Made by a program: the position numbers and the translations under genes. Shown piece after piece: positions 34,134 to 34,832 of a stretch of 34,832 nucleotides of DNA. Location of the stretch: the NCBI GenBank assembly GCA_025927495.1, contig JAICLH010000010.1, positions 1 through 34,832 on the forward strand. Direction: 5' to 3'. How positions within the stretch are numbered: the stretch's first letter is position 1; each line of letters starts with the position of its first letter. The notes beneath the pieces were generated by a model. It saw only the letters and a program-made list of their open reading frames with translations. It did not search any database and was not told where the DNA came from. The stretch is from Gemmatimonadaceae bacterium (GTDB lineage Bacteria; Gemmatimonadota; Gemmatimonadetes; Gemmatimonadales; Gemmatimonadaceae).

Positions 34134-34832
34134 TCAGATCGCGGCGCGCACGTCGCCGTGCCACGCGTGTTCCATCTGTCGCCGCGCCCGTGGCTCGATG
34201 CCGATCTCCCGCGCTTTCTCGCGGAACGCGCGCCCATGGTCGAGCGGCAGCCCGTGCTCGGCCTGCCATTGATGCACCATCTCGTGCAGCAGCGTGTGCA
34301 GCACCTCCACCCACGGCTCGCGCCGGATGTGCGACCGGCTGATCGCGATCTCGGGCGGTACCCCGCCGACCGTCACGGTGTACTGCCCCAGGCGACTCCG
34401 CATCCGTCGCGATACAGCAATGTCCACCGGTCGCAACACTCCGTCGAAGTAGCGCTGGTTGTACTCCTCGTGCGCCTTCGCCAGCTCGGCGAGCAGCACG
34501 GCATCCTCGCGCCGCGGACGCGCCCGGCGACGAGGACGCCGAGCACCGTCGTCACCCGGCGCGTGCTCGAGGATCATCCGTTCGGCCTCGCGTCGAGCGC
34601 GGCGCGTGCGCGCGCCCACGAACGCCACGATCGCGCGCCAGACGTGCGGCGGCGCCGCCAGATACGCTTCGTGCACGCGCAGCACGCCGCCCTTGTAGCT
34701 CACCATCACCGTGCGATTCCGTGTGAGCTCGCACCGTTCGATGCCCCGGTCCAAGCCAAGCGCGCGCAACCGGCGGAGCAGCGTCGCGCCGTCGTGCGGC
34801 GTCGCGTCGAACGCCAGCTCCAATTGCGTGGC
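34134..34832 (-). CDS. SprT-like zinc metalloprotease-domain protein, 5' end cut
   Basis: The reading frame stays open to the window edge, so the true start lies beyond 34832 and about 232 residues are visible. The C-terminal half is SprT-like: AHEEYNQRYFDGVLRP, then SRSHIRREPWVEVLHTLLHE with the zinc motif HEMVHQW, and HGRAFREKAREIG supplying the third ligand region. The N-terminal half is basic, with a long Arg-rich linker (around 105-125). SprT-family proteins in bacteria are poorly characterised; the eukaryotic relatives cleave DNA-protein crosslinks. The stop is 36 bases from the dehydrogenase gene. Confidence 0.78.
   Translation of the reverse strand, partial: ATQLELAFDATPHDGATLLRRLRALGLDRGIERCELTRNRTVMVSYKGGVLRVHEAYLAAPPHVWRAIVAFVGARTRRARREAERMILEHAPGDDGARRPRRRARPRREDAVLLAELAKAHEEYNQRYFDGVLRPVDIAVSRRMRSRLGQYTVTVGGVPPEIAISRSHIRREPWVEVLHTLLHEMVHQWQAEHGLPLDHGRAFREKAREIGIEPRARRQMEHAWHGDVRAAI

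Overview
The window is a gene-dense, GC-rich (by eye roughly two-thirds or more G+C) chromosomal segment with 32 recognisable protein genes, almost no intergenic space and no sign of phage, transposon, CRISPR or tRNA/rRNA genes. The gene content points to a Gram-negative-type, menaquinone-using aerobe: a secreted beta-barrel protein, L,D-transpeptidases, late menaquinone enzymes of the UbiA/UbiD/UbiX/MenG type, an ETF/ETF-quinone oxidoreductase chain and molybdenum cofactor genes. My best guess is the phylum Gemmatimonadota. That is an impression from protein flavour and codon use, not a computed placement.

Layout. 1-159: unassigned edge with GGA-rich hairpins. 160-4512 (minus): menG, ubiD-, ubiA- and ubiX-like genes and a small phosphodiesterase, a late menaquinone operon. 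4604-7907 (plus): ECF sigma factor, zinc-type anti-sigma factor, a membrane protein with a bactofilin-like repeat region and a secreted toast-rack-like protein, a probable envelope-stress module. 7916-12616 (minus): nrnA-like DHH phosphoesterase, NifU-like and Mrp Fe-S genes, a MATE pump and a SAM hydrolase-type enzyme. 12680-15835 (minus): guaB and an APC amino-acid permease. 15893-21843 (minus): a cell-wall island made of a triple-SH3 protein, a catalytically dead L,D-transpeptidase paralogue, an active L,D-transpeptidase, a candidate c-di-GMP-I-like riboswitch, two tandem M15-type peptidases carrying calcium-loop motifs, a small unknown protein and a DUF1232 protein. 21903-29351 (plus): gpmI, an outer-membrane barrel protein, a PTPS-type pterin enzyme, mobA, mobB, a PBP4-type carboxypeptidase, moeA and a SAM methyltransferase. 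29376-34097 (minus): ETF-QO, etfA, etfB and a glutaryl-CoA-dehydrogenase-like enzyme, an acyl-CoA oxidation chain feeding electrons to the quinone made by the first operon. 34134-34832: a SprT-like zinc protein, cut by the window edge.

The most striking non-gene signal is an 8-base word, GCCTAACG / CGTTAGGC, which I counted by eye 28 times exactly (38 times as the 7-mer GCCTAAC) where one or two copies would be expected. It occurs in both orientations, in several reading frames and over stop codons, so it looks selected or generated at the DNA level, in the manner of a DNA-uptake or Chi-like word. The second is the candidate riboswitch in front of the M15 peptidase pair. Gene-to-gene coupling through GTGA and ATGA overlaps is pervasive.
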